A stretch of DNA of 64,000 bases. Origin: Selaginella moellendorffii (Eukaryota > Streptophyta > Lycopodiopsida > Selaginellales > Selaginellaceae). The stretch spans positions 1,086,328 through 1,150,327 of the forward strand of contig NW_003314306.1 of NCBI RefSeq assembly GCF_000143415.4, in the 5' to 3' direction. Below are positions 41,476-54,879 of this stretch, one piece after another. Every line of letters begins with the position of its first letter. The first letter of the stretch is position 1. Below the pieces are notes generated by a model. The model was given only the letters and a program-made list of their open reading frames with translations. It was not told the DNA's origin and made no database searches. The position numbers and the translations under genes were made by a program.

Positions 41476-44400
41476 AAGTTCCAAGTTAGGGTGACCTCTT
41501 TGTCTAATGCAGATGCACACCAACTCAGACACCTTCTGGCTGTCGCCGACAAGGAAATGACCAACGGAGTCAGCCACCCTTGCTACTCTGGGTGTCACCT
41601 AGCTTACAAAAGTGTGATATGCCCTTGCCTGCAAGGACATAGAGAGAGAAGCTAGAGGCCCTAACCATTATGAACAAAGAAACCAAACCCATCGGTAAGG
41701 TTTAAATAGACTACTGTAAATAGGTAGTTAGAGTTGTTTACACGGTCATGCCCTTTTTAATGGAATAAGGAACATCGACAAAGAGGCGAGTTATATGACC
41801 AATTGATAATAGCTACCCCATGATTAGAGATTTCACCATGCACATGAAGTGCCGAAGCTAGTCTGTCTATACTGGCCCAAACTCAAAGATCAATATATGG
41901 ACAATATCAAAGTCATAGAAAATGATATTTTAGAGTATTAATTACCAGTGAATAAATCTTAGATTAAAACTCAAAATTATTCCAAGTATGTTATCATCCG
42001 ATAAACTAATTGATCATTGATGATTCTTCTTGTGCTTGTTATGAAGTGAGTTACGTCTTGCTATAGATGGATTCATGGAGGATCGATTTGGTGATCACTT
42101 GTTAAGCATAACTCCATTGTGATTAGCTTTTGGATTGATGCAAATGTGCTTTTCATTAGTTTTGTATTATGAAGTTTAGTTTACGGATGTGTTGAGGAGG
42201 ATGTTGTGGGTTATACCATGATTTCTTCTTTAGCATTGAAGTTCATTCATGCAAGAGTTGTGATTATTCTTAGGCAAGACTTAGCTATAGGCTTCTTTGA
42301 GCATTTGGTTCTTTGAGTTTTATGCTTATAGTTTCATTTGTTAGAAGTTGTTGGGGAAGGCATTTTCGCTTATAGTTTCTATGTTGAAGTTAGTATTTGC
42401 ATCTAACAATCATTGGTGATGATTTACTATCATCTAGGATAGTTGATTATCCTTATCAAAGGTTTTGCTTGATTATTGTTGATATAGAATGATTTGCCAT
42501 TCTTTGGGATGGTAGATTCTTTCTTCGATGATAATTATGCATCTCTTTATTGATGGGATGATTGATAATCTTTCATGATAGTTAGTTGTTCTCTTTGATG
42601 GCTTATGGCTTTTCGCAATACCACATGTTCTTTGTGGTTTGCTTTGGATTAGTCTCTTAGATTTGAGACATCAGTAGGATGTTGTTGACAATTGCTTAGG
42701 CAACTTGAGTTTCTTAGTGTTGTTGGCTAGAATCTATTCAGCTTGGCTAGTGCGATGGTTAGCATGACTAAGTGTTTGTTGGTCTTATCACATTCATTTT
42801 TGTTCTGTTGATTGTTGCTTGAGTTAGTTCTGATAGATTTGGATGTTATTTCCTTTGAGTGATACATTCGCGAGCATTCTACTTGCCAGTCAATGATACT
42901 TTGTGTTCTTAGTTATCTTTAGTAAATTGTTTGGCATTCTGTCTACAATCTTTGGTAGTTAGGTTTCATCATTAAGTTTCCTTGATGATACACTGGCTAT
43001 TGAATTTTCTTTGGATAGTGCATCCTATGCTTTCCAAACATGATGATCTTAGTGGTTCCTATATTATAATACTATATTCTAACTCAAATCTAACAAGGAT
43101 TCAAACATTCCAATATCGATCACTAACTATTCCTTTTGGAAAGTTAGCATAATCCACAATTGAATCACTTTTCAAGGAAAAGCTCAAAACTCAACCTTGA
43201 CTAAGGAATCTCATCTAAAACACAACTAACTCAACTTGCCACTTAGTTCATTTGAACGTCTACATTATTTCTAACTAGCAAATGCATGAATGCTAATAAT
43301 ACAAAGCCACAACCAAATCATTAACACTATCTTCATCAAGACTAAGGAAACTCAATATCAATTCTAAGGAGAGACATCTTATCTCACTTGAATCTCAACA
43401 TCAATAATGTCAACGACAAGGCATCACTTCAATGTCATCAACACCAAAACAAAGCTAGAGAAAGCAAGAGTGAATCACCACCCAAAACTCTTTAGCAACT
43501 AAGCTAACCAAAGTCAAAGATACTAAAGTGTTATTTGTAATTGAGTATTGTTGAAGAACTAGTCTTGGATACCAAGTAAGTGAAATGAAATGAAATGAAA
43601 TCTAACACTACGAACTAAATGCAACAAAATGATATCAACGAAGGTAGAGTCGACATGCCAGCATGGAAACCCATGTAAGTCTAATGACATGATCCTTCGT
43701 AACACCATCCGGTAAAGTAAATCTATCACTGACAAATCTTCATTGAGCGAAGCAAGTGTCAATAGTCCTTAACGAAGTCTACAAGCAATCACTAGTTGCA
43801 AGCAACAATCACTATTTCAACTTGCTTTCACAAGACCTAACACTAAACACATGCCATCGAGTCATATACTTGTTTAGCATGAATGTAATACCCCAAGTAC
43901 AAGATAAAGGTTCATAGATTAGCATAAACTAAATGACCACTCGAATCCAACTCGACCACAATAAGCTCACTAATGCATTTAGCCACTAGCTTTGAGTATG
44001 TCTTAAAGAGGCTAGTTATGCATGACCAACACTTAGTCAAAATTAAAGTAAAGACCATGAGATGGACTCATATTGGTATACAACCTCCTCATAAACAAAG
44101 TTATAGTACGGGTACCAACATTTCAACCTTAAACAACTAAGTTAGACATCACCATCCTCAATCAAGGTGTAAAGCTACCAAGACCAAGTCAAGATCAGTG
44201 AGAACTCACTACTCTCATAGAGTTTAACAAAATGCAAAGTGCAACTTGCCACCAAGCTCAACGCTATAGAAGAAAGGTACAAGGGTCACCCTTCTTAGAA
44301 AAGCGCAATGGCCATTTTTCTATGCCAACTTCAAACTCTATTCAACTCAATTGTCTTAGCCCCAAAAGTTAGCATCCCTTTTAGTTTGCATTATACAAAC

Positions 44401-46343
44401 TATTTACTAAAATTTAAACCAACTGAAGTCAACTCTAACCCTTTCACTAGTTTGTATTAGTTTACGAAAACGGAAAGGTTTTTGAACAAAGTAACGAATA
44501 GATCAACCATTAGAAAAAGTCTAAGAAAATTTGTGGAAAAGTTTCCATCTTAGAGAAAGAATGACTCTTAGTCCAGGTTTGCAAACTTTCAAGACTCAAC
44601 CAGCTTCCTCTTACTAACAACTTCACATAGTTTCACCTTAACACAAATTCTCAAGACCCATAGTATGCTTAAACCTTGAACATCATGCCCATATTTCTGA
44701 TATTTAACACTGACATCTGCAAAATACAAAATGAACATCCAAAGCTTGATCATGAAGACCACATCTTTGGATATCCATATTGCACTAACACTCTTCTTTA
44801 ACCACTTTCAAGGTCCAATATGAAGTTAAAATATTAATAAGAAAAATGACATAGAAAATCAAGTTCTAAGGAAAATTCCTCATCACTTGAAATAACAATG
44901 CCACATTCACTAACACAAGTGCTAGCAATGTCAATGCCTCAACTACACACCTTTTCTATTCAATAATTTACTTTAAGTGCTAACAGATCAACTGATGAAA
45001 TATAGCAAATGAATGCTACAACATTTTTCTAACACCTTATGGGCAAACCTTTCAAGGAACAAGAAACCAACTTAATCTTAGCATAATGGACCATTATTGA
45101 GAATTTAGTCAAAGCTACCACAATGTTATTTCGTGTAAATAGATTAGCTTCTCCATCAACCATTTTGGGGTTGATAATCGTTTAACCAAGCAACTTCGTA
45201 AACACATTACTCACTATTACATGGATATGATATAAGTATCACAGTGACTTGATCATCAATCACGAAACACCACGAGCAATACCAATGTCATTACTTCAAA
45301 GGTCTATATGAATATCAAGTGCCAACTCGATTCGATAAAATGCAACATAAATGCCACACTCCACCAATAGAAATTTATAACACTCAACACCATTAACTTT
45401 TGTTCACAACACAGACAAGCTTATGCCACTCTCTTTCCGACCAAACTCAAAACTAATCCAACACCAAGTTACTCAAGAAGCAATAGTAAGGTTCCCCATA
45501 AAAGAATTGAGCATTGTAACTCAAGTGTTCCAATAGCAAGTTTAAACAAAATGGTTTAATGCTTCACTGCTAACCATCCTATAACTCACCATTTGCAAAA
45601 CCATCATTTCCAACATGCATCAAGGTAGGAACTCTTGATTGTAGAATGTGAACACGGGCAATGAGTCACACTTCGTTGCAAATCATCTCTCTAAGAAGAG
45701 AAAATGATTTACGTGTTTGATCCTTCATCCCTGATGACTCTCTTTTCAGCCTCATCTTTGACTAAACCTCAAGCTTGCTTTTGCATTGCCTTCAATCCAA
45801 TCCAAGAAAAGTTTATGAGAGAGTACGACAATGACTATCTGAACCAATAGACTAATTCCTACAGTCTTGGTTGATTCACTTGTAATCATGCCTAGGAAGG
45901 ATCCACTAGTGCTGTGCTAAATAGCTACAGACCAACCTATTTGCCACTCATAGCAAACCCAGGGAAGGTTTACTTTCACCCATGGTACATGGAACAACTT
46001 ATGGAACCACCGGAACAACTCATGGAACCACCAATATGCTAACATTAATCTTCCCAACTCAAAGTGTAACCTTGAGTTGCTAATGTGTCTCACTCATGAG
46101 CCCAAGCAAAAACTCGTGCAAACGGAACAACTCAATCCCTCTTATGAGCCCGAGAGCAAGCTCACATTATTACGGTACAACAAAAAGGTAACCAAATCCA
46201 TACCCAAGGAACAATTGTGAAGCCTTTGCACCCAAATGTGTACCCACTCGAATCATCATTTTCATCTCTACATATGTAATGAAACTAATTGCCCAATCTC
46301 ATTAAATAGTACACACTAAGATGTATCCTTTGATAACAAATGT
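41476..46343. other. Decayed internal region between LTR-like repeats
   Basis: About 4.9 kb of AT-rich sequence without a frame over 75 codons or a motif I can name. Forward LTR-like copies on both sides make this the likely internal part of an old LTR retrotransposon. Confidence 0.4.
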
Positions 46344-47470
46344 AGCGCACGTGGTTTTTACCTTTTATCCTATAATGTTTTACCATAGAATAACACCACA
46401 AAGCGGGACCTAAACCCTCCATATGCCATGTATCACATGCCACTTGTCCATAGGACAGTGGTGTGGAACCTGAGGTTCAAGGCCTTGGGCCACTAAACAA
46501 AAGAATGGTGCCAAACTCCTAAGCATAGAGCCCAGGAGTGATGGAACCAGACCATGGAGCAACTCCCAAGCATACAGCCCAAGGAGCAAAGGAACAGGAG
46601 CCTGAAGTGACTTGGAACAGTCTTAGAGCAACTAACATCCCAATGTTAGGACCAGCACGTAAAATGGAGCCAAACGAAGTCTGACACTATTTTGGCATAC
46701 CAGTAGCCTAACGCAAGGATATGGGTACTCCACCAACTAGCATGGTGTGGAACTTGGGCTTAGACCCAAGTTGGACGCAAAACAAAGACAAGTATGCAAG
46801 CAGGAGCTACACTATGCCTCAGGCTAGTCGGCTATGCCCAACCTTACCCACTATCCCTATTATACATTTGGAACCCCCCCCCCCCCCCCCTTGAGGAACA
46901 CACGCTTTAGGCTTTCACCCCAAGCCTCCCTTAGTATCAAGAGTTAGTCTCTGGGACAAGCTTGAAACTTACTAGATATGGAATGTATTTAAATTGCAAA
47001 TTTGGACACAAGATGAACATCATTGTGTTTAAAACAACTTTACATTCCGTAGATATGCCAAATGAGCAAATTTGGACACTTTCCATAAATAGCATTTAGG
47101 ACCGAGATAAGATTAATACAAAGGGCATGATAGCAAGGGTGTTTGGTAGACACAGTAAGCTATCATCTAGCGATATTGAGGGATTAGTCTTCATATGCAA
47201 GGGTTCTTGTCACTAGCAAGTGCAAGATAAAACGAGACAGGAACTCCTTACCGGGTTAAGTATGCTTAACTAATAGCATGTAGGAATTTTGTCCTTCCAC
47301 TCATCCAGTCTAAGTACACTCGAAATGCCCAGTTAACTCCATTAACACAAAAGACTGATAAAGGGTCCAGCAATACTAACCTCTTACTGTCGTGATAGTA
47401 AGGAAAGAGTGTCCGTAAGGACTGGCCGATAAGTAATTTTCAATACCTAAAGTCATATTCGCGATAAGTA
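46344..47470 (+). repeat. LTR-like repeat, copy B (most complete)
   Basis: Starts TGTAGCGCACGTGGTTTTTA and contains CAAGGCCTTGGGCCACTAAA, a 17-nt C run (46874-46890) and CACTAGCAAGTGCAAG followed by a ~240-bp tail. About 1.1 kb, consistent with a solo or 3' LTR. The exact end is uncertain. Confidence 0.8.
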
Positions 47471-49139
47471 AGATGGTTTCCTTGATAGGATGTTGCTTTT
47501 GTAATTGTTAATTTGCCTCCACTTCTTTGCAAACTCATCTTAACTCATATTAATTTGGTGTATAATGAAATCCTTGTGAATGTAAAATGCTAAAAATTCA
47601 TCGCCACTTCTTTGGTCTTTTCATTGATTTTCTACAGTTATTGCTTTTTTTTATCTTTCTCCTTTTTCATCCTTTTTGTGTATTAGAGAGCTATACATTT
47701 TCCTTTCTATTCATCATTCAAAGTTAGTTCATTATGGGAAAAAAAGTTTAAAAATTAAAAAATAAATATAAATCATATTTCTTACTTTGAAACACATGTT
47801 GTTCCATCAAAAGAGATAATTCTTGGAGGAGATAATAATAATAAAATTGTAAAAGAGGAATTTTCAATTCCCCCACTGTGAAATCCTTGCTGTTTCAAAA
47901 ATGCATTCAAAATGAAGTAAGAAAAAAATTGGAAAACATTACCTATCTCAAGGAATTGAAGGTAACTTACATTGCAAGAAATACTTGGAATAAATCCAAT
48001 CATTAAATTGAATGTACAAATGCCAAGCTAAAAGCCATTGTAAAAACTTGCTAAATAAAAGAGAAAAGCCAAAGAAAAAATGAGAAGTATCTAAATCAAA
48101 ATTGCATTTAACATAAATCCCATGCAAGCACTTAAAAAAGAGCCTCCGCTTCCTTGGAAATTGAGAAAAATAAGTAAAACCCTAGAATTATAGAGTTTAA
48201 GCTATTAATAAACTAGAATATGAGTCAAATTGCAACCATAGATAAGGTGAGGGTGAGCAATTCTCCATTTATTGCAAAATTCCTCTCTAAATTATAGCAA
48301 AAATCACCCCAAAGCCCTCCAAAAACTCGCACCCTTACATAGTAGCAAAATTAGAGTAAGCAAAATTTTTTAGATGAAGTGGCAATTTAATCATATGGCA
48401 TTGTTTGTTTTACCTGGTTTATGGAGTACATTCCCCCTTTCCCCATTTGGGTGCCATGTCACAAGGGGGGGCACATGGAACCTAGAGTTTAATTTCTCTC
48501 CCTTGGAAAATTTCCCTCTATGGTGGAGTATAGAAACCTACCCTCCTCCACCACCCCTTATCTTCATCAGCAAGAATTTTTGAGAGCAGCATTTGTGGAA
48601 GAATGGTTAACTATCACTTCCAAGAGGCTTCTAGCGAGCACAAGGTCCCTTCTATTATGGTATGCTTCCTTTTTTAAGCCACCCAATACATATAGACAAG
48701 CTAGATGTGGAAGGCCTCTATCGGAAGGTGGCACATGGATCATGCCATGATGTAGATCCACCTTTCAATGATTACAATGGATAAGTGAAATCAAGTGACA
48801 AAACCCTATTCTATTTGCTCCACACTATTGCCATTGATCACATCGCATTTAGCTGCTGCAGTCTAGGCCCAAGTTTGGCAGCACATTTGCGGGACTTTGG
48901 GGACGAGTATTGGAGGCACTAGGGTTTTGAGGAGTCGTCATGGCATGGAGTATTGGGGTAAGTTCTTTTGTGAGATCCTCACAATGTTTGTAGCTCACAA
49001 ACTCACTATAGTGGAGGGAGGCCTTGAGCAAGCTTATGCCTTTGCTGTATCAACACAAGGCAAATGAAATAGAGGCTAACCTTGAATCCTCTTCCTCTAC
49101 TGCCCAGAGTAGGACAAAGGAGGTGCTTGCTAATGCAAG
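47471..49139. other. AT-rich sequence, no gene seen
   Basis: No coding frame with motifs. From 48840 to 49139 the base composition rises and there may be a gene or element fragment, but it is not identifiable. Confidence 0.35.
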
Positions 49140-50130
49140 GGAGAACCCTGTAAGCGACTAATTTTTCCATTCTACTTTAGTCACTTAACCACACCTCCGA
49201 CCACTTGGAGGAGTCTCATTCACAACCTCTATAAGTCCAATTCAGGACTTGGGACTTGCTAGCCCCAAGAATGGCATCCATGCCACCCAACACTTGCACC
49301 TGGTCCAAGTGCTCACGTGTTCGGTCCCAAGACCGACACCCAAAGGTACCACTGACATATCGGCCCGTTACGCTAAGGCCATGCCCATTCACCTTTGCTG
49401 CACTAGGGGTCCAATACCACTTGCATCACAATCCCGTCTCTCCAAGACTGGGCCATCCGTCCACGAGTGGTCATCCTAGATCCACTCCTTAGCATCCTTA
49501 GGATGCCTACAGACCTAGGGAATAGCCTTCCCCAAAGTCCCTTTGTCAGTTCTTGCCAAGTCCCTTTTCTGTCCATGGCCATGTTCGCCAACACTGCCAC
49601 TCGATCAAGGCCCACAAGCCCGACCACTAAGTCCCATGGTCCTCTGGGACTTCCTCACCATGTGACTATATCTTTAGTCACTACACTAGAGGATTGCTCT
49701 TCCTCCTTTCCCCCAGTTGGGACTCAGGGACAACATTTCGGAACACCATGGGCCTACGCGAGCCCTGTGGGTACTCTCCCCACCTTCCCCCTTTAGGTGC
49801 TCTAGCCATGGGCTTAGAGCAAGGTTCCATTGAGCCACGCCTGGTATCCAAGTAGGTAGTGCCACCTACACTTGGACTGGGAGCATCGGCCAGTCGATCT
49901 CCCGGGGGAACTAGAGCCGGCTTTTGAACACTTCACCAAGCTACCCCACTTGTCGGTCCGTGTTCACTCTAGTCTTGGACTTCCCAGTGGTCAGTTCATC
50001 ACCCAACACTGGGTCTGGCCTTCCTGGGCCAAACTAGCCTTTCCTGGCCAAACTGGCTCCACTGCAGTCCTCCCCCTACTATACTTTTGGAGCTCACCAA
50101 ACCCCCCAGGGTTTGGGAGACGAACGCTTT
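49140..50130 (+). repeat. GC-richer dispersed element, decayed second copy at 62.8 kb
   Basis: From GTAAGCGACTAATTTTTCC to the CCCCCTACTATAC region. Collinear with 62825-63700 over nearly 900 bp. The open frames at 49249-49796 and 49872-50989 follow repeats and base composition and are not judged to be genes. Confidence 0.75.
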
Positions 50131-50145
50131 GGGCTTTCACCCTCT

Positions 50146-50640
50146 CAGACTCGAACTCAGACTCGGACTCGGACTCGGACTCGGACTCGGACTCGGACTC
50201 GGACTCGGACTCAGACTCAGACTCGGGCTCGGGCTCGGTCTCAGCCTTGGCCTCGGTCTCAGTCTCGGTCCCGGTCTCGGTCTCGACCTCGGACTCCATC
50301 TTGGGTCCTTCTTGGACTCCATCTCGGACTCCGCCTCAGTCCACCTCGGACTCCATCTCGGGTCCATCTCGGACTCCATCTCGGGTCCATTTCGGACTCT
50401 GTCTTGGTCCACCTCGGACTCTATCTCGGACTCCATCTTGGGTCCATCTCGGACTCCATCTCGGACTCCATCTCGGGTCCATCTCGGACTCCAATCGGAC
50501 TCCATCTCGGGTCCATCTCGGACTCCACTTCGGGTCCATCTCGGACTCCAGCTCGGGTCCATCTCGAACTCCGTTTCAGACTCTGTCTCGGACTGCATTT
50601 TGGACTCCGTCTCGGGTCCATCTCGGATCCATCTCGGACA
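50146..50640 (+). repeat. TCGGAC microsatellite and CCATCTCGG(A/G) minisatellite
   Basis: A hexamer array of ~12 TCGGAC units (50146-50225) passes into degenerate CTCGGTCTCGG, then into a 25-30-bp minisatellite of CCATCTCGGACT and CCATCTCGGGTC units to 50640. Because the array has no stops, long frames (Ser-Asp or Arg-Thr repeats) appear in all phases. Confidence 0.9.
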
Positions 50641-53255
50641 CTTCCACGTGTCATGTGTTGGTCCCTTTTGGGTCCCCTTTTGGAGCCTTGCTTATTGGTT
50701 GCCTCGTGCTCGCTCCTTGAGCACTTTGTTGGGAGTTCCACTCTCGCTCTCAACCTTCCAAGTCGAAGCTTTTAGTCCAAACGTGTTATGCTTGTTTGGC
50801 TTTCGCTTCGGCCACTACCACGTGGCACCCTTTCCGGCTCCACTTTGGGGCCTAGGGATTTTGTGTCTCACAAACCCCTTCACACAAGGTAGAGTGTTTA
50901 TGCCCTTCATACAAAAACTGCTAAACACGGGAGATCTTTGGACTACAACAACTATAATGAAGTTTGACAGCCATCTAATGAGAAGATGACAGACCATGGT
51001 ACTGGGTATGGCATGTCCCATAGTAGATTTCTTAACATGAGTGGCAACCTAAAGAGGACTATCCTTAAAGTCTTAGTCTATATGGCTCTACTAGAGTGGA
51101 TAGGACCCTCAACACAAGATAACACTTAACAGCTTGTAGAACTTCTGGGGGCAAGAGCTAGTTATAAATATGTTTATAAATGAACAACATTAGAAGGTAT
51201 AATATCTTAGAATATCTAAATATAATTTAGGTATATCCATTATCATATATACATTTGTTTAAGCAAACCAAAAATTATGAGTAAAGATAAATAATTTATG
51301 AGTAAAGATATAATGAATATAATTAAATAATTTTAAGTCATTTACATATAAATATATAAGGTTCAGATATACACTTATCCTGCCATATACTATTATTAGT
51401 GTAATGGGATTTTGATAGCCATCAAATTGGTTTTGATCTAAATCACTCACTCTTGTATATAAATTATTCAGCTAATTGAATATGTACATTTTGAATATGC
51501 AAATTTTCATATAAAATTTTAATTTCCTTTGGTGATTGATACCGAATAAGAACCTTGATTGCATGAGCATCCCCAGTTGGAATAAAATGAAGTAGCATAA
51601 TTTTGGTTTTCCTATAAAACTGAAAATATTTTGGTAAAATTTTAATAAAAAATGTTTTTAAATTATTTTTAATGAACATATTAGTGATACAATATATAAC
51701 AAATATTAAATTTATTTATTAATAAGGGTAAAGTCATAAAAATATGAAAATTAGTAATAATAATAAATGTAAGTTAATAATATAAAACTTAGAAATCATA
51801 GTCTAAAATATAATAATACCTTGTGAGTGAATGAAATATAGAAATGTGCATATTCAAGTAGCCCAAAAACCATAAGTTACATATAAAAATGAGTGGTTCA
51901 AATTGAAACAAATCCAGCATCCATCAAAATCCCACTATATTAATAACAATACATAGTATCAAAGTTGTATATATAAACCTCACATTATTGATAGACTAGG
52001 ATTTGGAGAGATATTTAAGGATGCCTTGATGTAGATAGTGTAACTTGTTTTTCATTTCTTTTTACAAAATGCTTTAGCCATTGTATATGCATAATTTTTA
52101 GAGGATAAATTTGTTAAATGGATCCTTTTATTTTATATGGAATTAAATATGTTAGAGTAAATTAAGTTGGGCATATTATGGCTAGCATTTTGACAATATC
52201 TTGTAAGATTTGTATATACATTTGTTATAGTCACTCTTTATGATGCTCTTCGATTGACACAATGGTGGAAGACATCAACTCTTTAACATGTATTTTAAAT
52301 CTACTTCTCAAAGAAGAGGATCATGTTCTAATAGAGGTTGATACTATTGTTGTTAAATGCATTTGTTATTACATTTATTATTGATGGTAGATATTTCCTC
52401 CTTTACAAGTGGTGTTTCAACATTTTTATTTGAAATGGATTCTTTTGGATAATAATCTTACATTTATGGTTTAAGCATTTCATATATTGATGTCTTGGCT
52501 AAGGATACACCACACTTTTATAAATGTTTATCATTTACAAATGCATGGTTTGGTGGAATTATTAATTTGGACCTTTAAGGGGATGATTGTAAAGTATATA
52601 AATTTTCAATATTCAGATTAAAATGGTTATTTATTATTTCTTAAGTATATGTAAGTCTTGTAAAGTTTCATTGATGCTTCACTATATAAACTTTTATATA
52701 GTCATGATTTTATATTGCTAACAGAGTTGAGTTTATTTTCACAATTTCCATAAATTGTAGATGCTAAGTCCTGAAATCAACATTTGATGAGCATTCTTAG
52801 AAGAGAATAAATGAAAAAGTTATAAGAATAAAATATGCAAAAGTTAAATTTAAATCCAAGCACTTATTAGAATAATTAGAGTTACCCCTCACCTCCACTA
52901 AATGTAATTGTATGTAATATAAAAATGTGTATATTCAATTACCCTAAAAACTCTAATTGATATATACAAAAGTGCATCACTCTCTATGCTCCAAAGTCCA
53001 CCTCCAACATCACTTAAATTAAAAGCAATCTGGCATCTATATACCTTTTTTAGTTTTATAAATATTAAAATATAAAGGAATTTTAAAAATTATTTGAAAA
53101 ACCTTTTAAATTTAATTATGATACTGTAAACAAACTTTACTTTCACATAAGAGACTTTAATTGCTAAATTGATGTACAGTTTGAATATTGCAATGAATGA
53201 TATGTGATACAAATAATGCCCAATGGCAAAAAAAGAAAACTTCTCTCTTGTGATT
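50641..53255. other. AT-rich repeat-derived DNA, no gene seen
   Basis: Contains the second copy of the 15.6-kb dispersed repeat (about 52135-52270) and a diverged pair of ~65-bp direct repeats near 51838 and 52912. No recognisable gene or motif. Confidence 0.4.
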
Positions 53256-54692
53256 TCACTTTGCTGGTACTACTCCACTTTCGACTAAATACTCGGCAAA
53301 TTCGTCAATAAGGTATGGCCATGCGCCTTCCGCATCGTAATTTGACAGTGTCGGGCTAATACTCTGAGATAAAAGACTTCAGACATTAGTAGAAGTTTTA
53401 ATCACGCAAGTACCACCTTTGAAAACTCGAGAAGCTGAGACCATGTGTCCTTGGAAATGGCCTTATTGTGTTTCGCCTGCATACACAATCGCTTCAGAAA
53501 CAACCAAGAGGGAACAACCACATACTTGTAAGAATTGACACCAGATGCTGATGAGAGGCCAGCCTCTGTCTTCGTACAGCAGCTCCCACATTCTCACCGC
53601 CGTGTCTAACGCAAGCGATTTCTGGCCCTGAAACACACGCCCGTTCATGAAGACACCCAACAAAGATAAAGGCGCACGTCACCTTTTCCCTGGCCCAGCA
53701 GAACGCAAAAGCATACAGCTCCCGGAATTTATCTGCGCAATGACAACTATCAGCCGAAACCGAAAGAAAAGCACGTAGCTCACGTTCATCTTTGAGCTCC
53801 GCTCGAAGTGCTGGAAGAACAGATCTTAGCTTGGGAATCGAATCAACCCTGGCATTCAGGAGAGCTATTTTTCTTCAACATGTGCGAAAAACGTAAGCCT
53901 TCATACCCGATAGAGTGGAAGCCTTGCATAAATTCTTTTTTTGACCATTCACACATAGTAGCCGCCTTCATGTGCCATGAGATTACAAGCTGCGAAGCAC
54001 AGAAAGCATTATGTCACAGCCTTAAAAACGTTGTTCTTACCATGACGACATCGCCGGGGTCTACCTGGAGAGCAAATAAAAAAACACCAGCTTTAGCATG
54101 CCAGAGCTCTAAAATCTTTAAAGTTACCTCCAGATCTTCGCAGAACAAAGAGATCCCATCCACTAAGACCATGTCAGAGTAGGGGTCTGCAAAAGAGACA
54201 AATGAGGAAGAGAAAGAAAGCCAAAGTATTCACGAAGGACCACCTTTGTAGCGAGAATACACTTCTTCCAGCTGATAAGGATCAAGCTTCGGCCTCGCAA
54301 AAGCCTGGTTATAGTATATATCCAGCGCTCCATCTAGATTCCAATCGCTGGCCTTGAGCGCGGCAAGAGCAGCCTTTTCACTGGAGCACAGGCAGTAAAC
54401 AAAGAGATTTTGATAAGTAGGTAGCGAGAAAAACAAGCACAAGCCACCAAATGGAGCCTTCAATCAACAATACTTTGCCCCCGAGATCGACATGAATTGC
54501 TGGATTTTGTCTCGGCCTCTTCCAAACTTATGCTGCAAGGAGCAGTGAAAGAGCGAATTAGCACCGAGAAACTCTCGCAAAATCTTCCACAGAACTAGCA
54601 AAACGATCCAGAGTCGTATTTCACGGGAAGAAATCGCAAGTCGTGGAGAAAGAACTCACCATGCCGAAGAATCCTTGCGCATTGCCCGACAT
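53256..54692 (-). CDS. DCN1-like protein (cullin neddylation, DCUN1 domain)
   Basis: Eleven exons in phase: 54660-54692, 54474-54532, 54244-54380, 54129-54187, 54041-54064 (24-nt microexon), 53907-53989, 53784-53848, 53683-53732, 53526-53627, 53417-53476, 53256-53363, giving 259 residues. The N-terminus MSGNAQGFFGM leads into FGRGRDKIQQFMSISGA and a UBA-like helix set (AALAALKASDWNLDGALDIYY). The potentiating-neddylation domain follows: VISWHMKAATMCEWSKKEF, PKLRSVLPALRAELKDE, ELYAFAFCWARE, SLALDTAVRMWELLY, WCQFLQAKHNKAISKDTWSQ and AEGAWPYLIDEFAEYL. DCN1 proteins act as scaffold E3s that stimulate NEDD8/RUB transfer from UBC12 to cullins. Length and order are those of plant family members with the UBA domain. 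It is head to head with the phosphopantetheinyl transferase gene. Confidence 0.93.
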
Positions 54693-54879
54693 TTTGGAGC
54701 GCCTGGAGCTGGAATTCGTGAGCGCTCCCTCTCCCGCGTTGAGAAACCCTAGGGCGCCCGGTAGCGCATTCTGTCCCTCGCTCGAGAGAGCACACGGCAC
54801 CTGAGTAAAATGATCACGTGTTCGATTCCCATCCCATCATGGCGGATAAAATGCGATTCCCTAGAATCTTTTATTTCCC
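54693..54879. promoter_or_regulatory. Divergent intergenic region (DCN1/PPTase)
   Basis: 187 bp between two start codons of intact genes on opposite strands. It contains TGATCACGTG (a G-box-like CACGTG core near 54815) and AAACCCTAGG. Shared regulation is inferred from the spacing. Confidence 0.5.

Noticed and set aside
41476-46343. Possible genes between LTR-like repeats
   Set aside because: No frame above 75 codons and no recognisable motif on either strand.
49872-50989. Long overlapping frames of 282, 300 and 220 codons
   Set aside because: They owe their length to the stop-free TCGGAC and CCATCTCGG arrays; translations in several frames are simple repeats.
54800-54835. B-box-like GTTCGATTCCC suggesting a tRNA
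   Set aside because: No matching A box or acceptor stem could be paired upstream, and the place is the DCN1/PPTase promoter.
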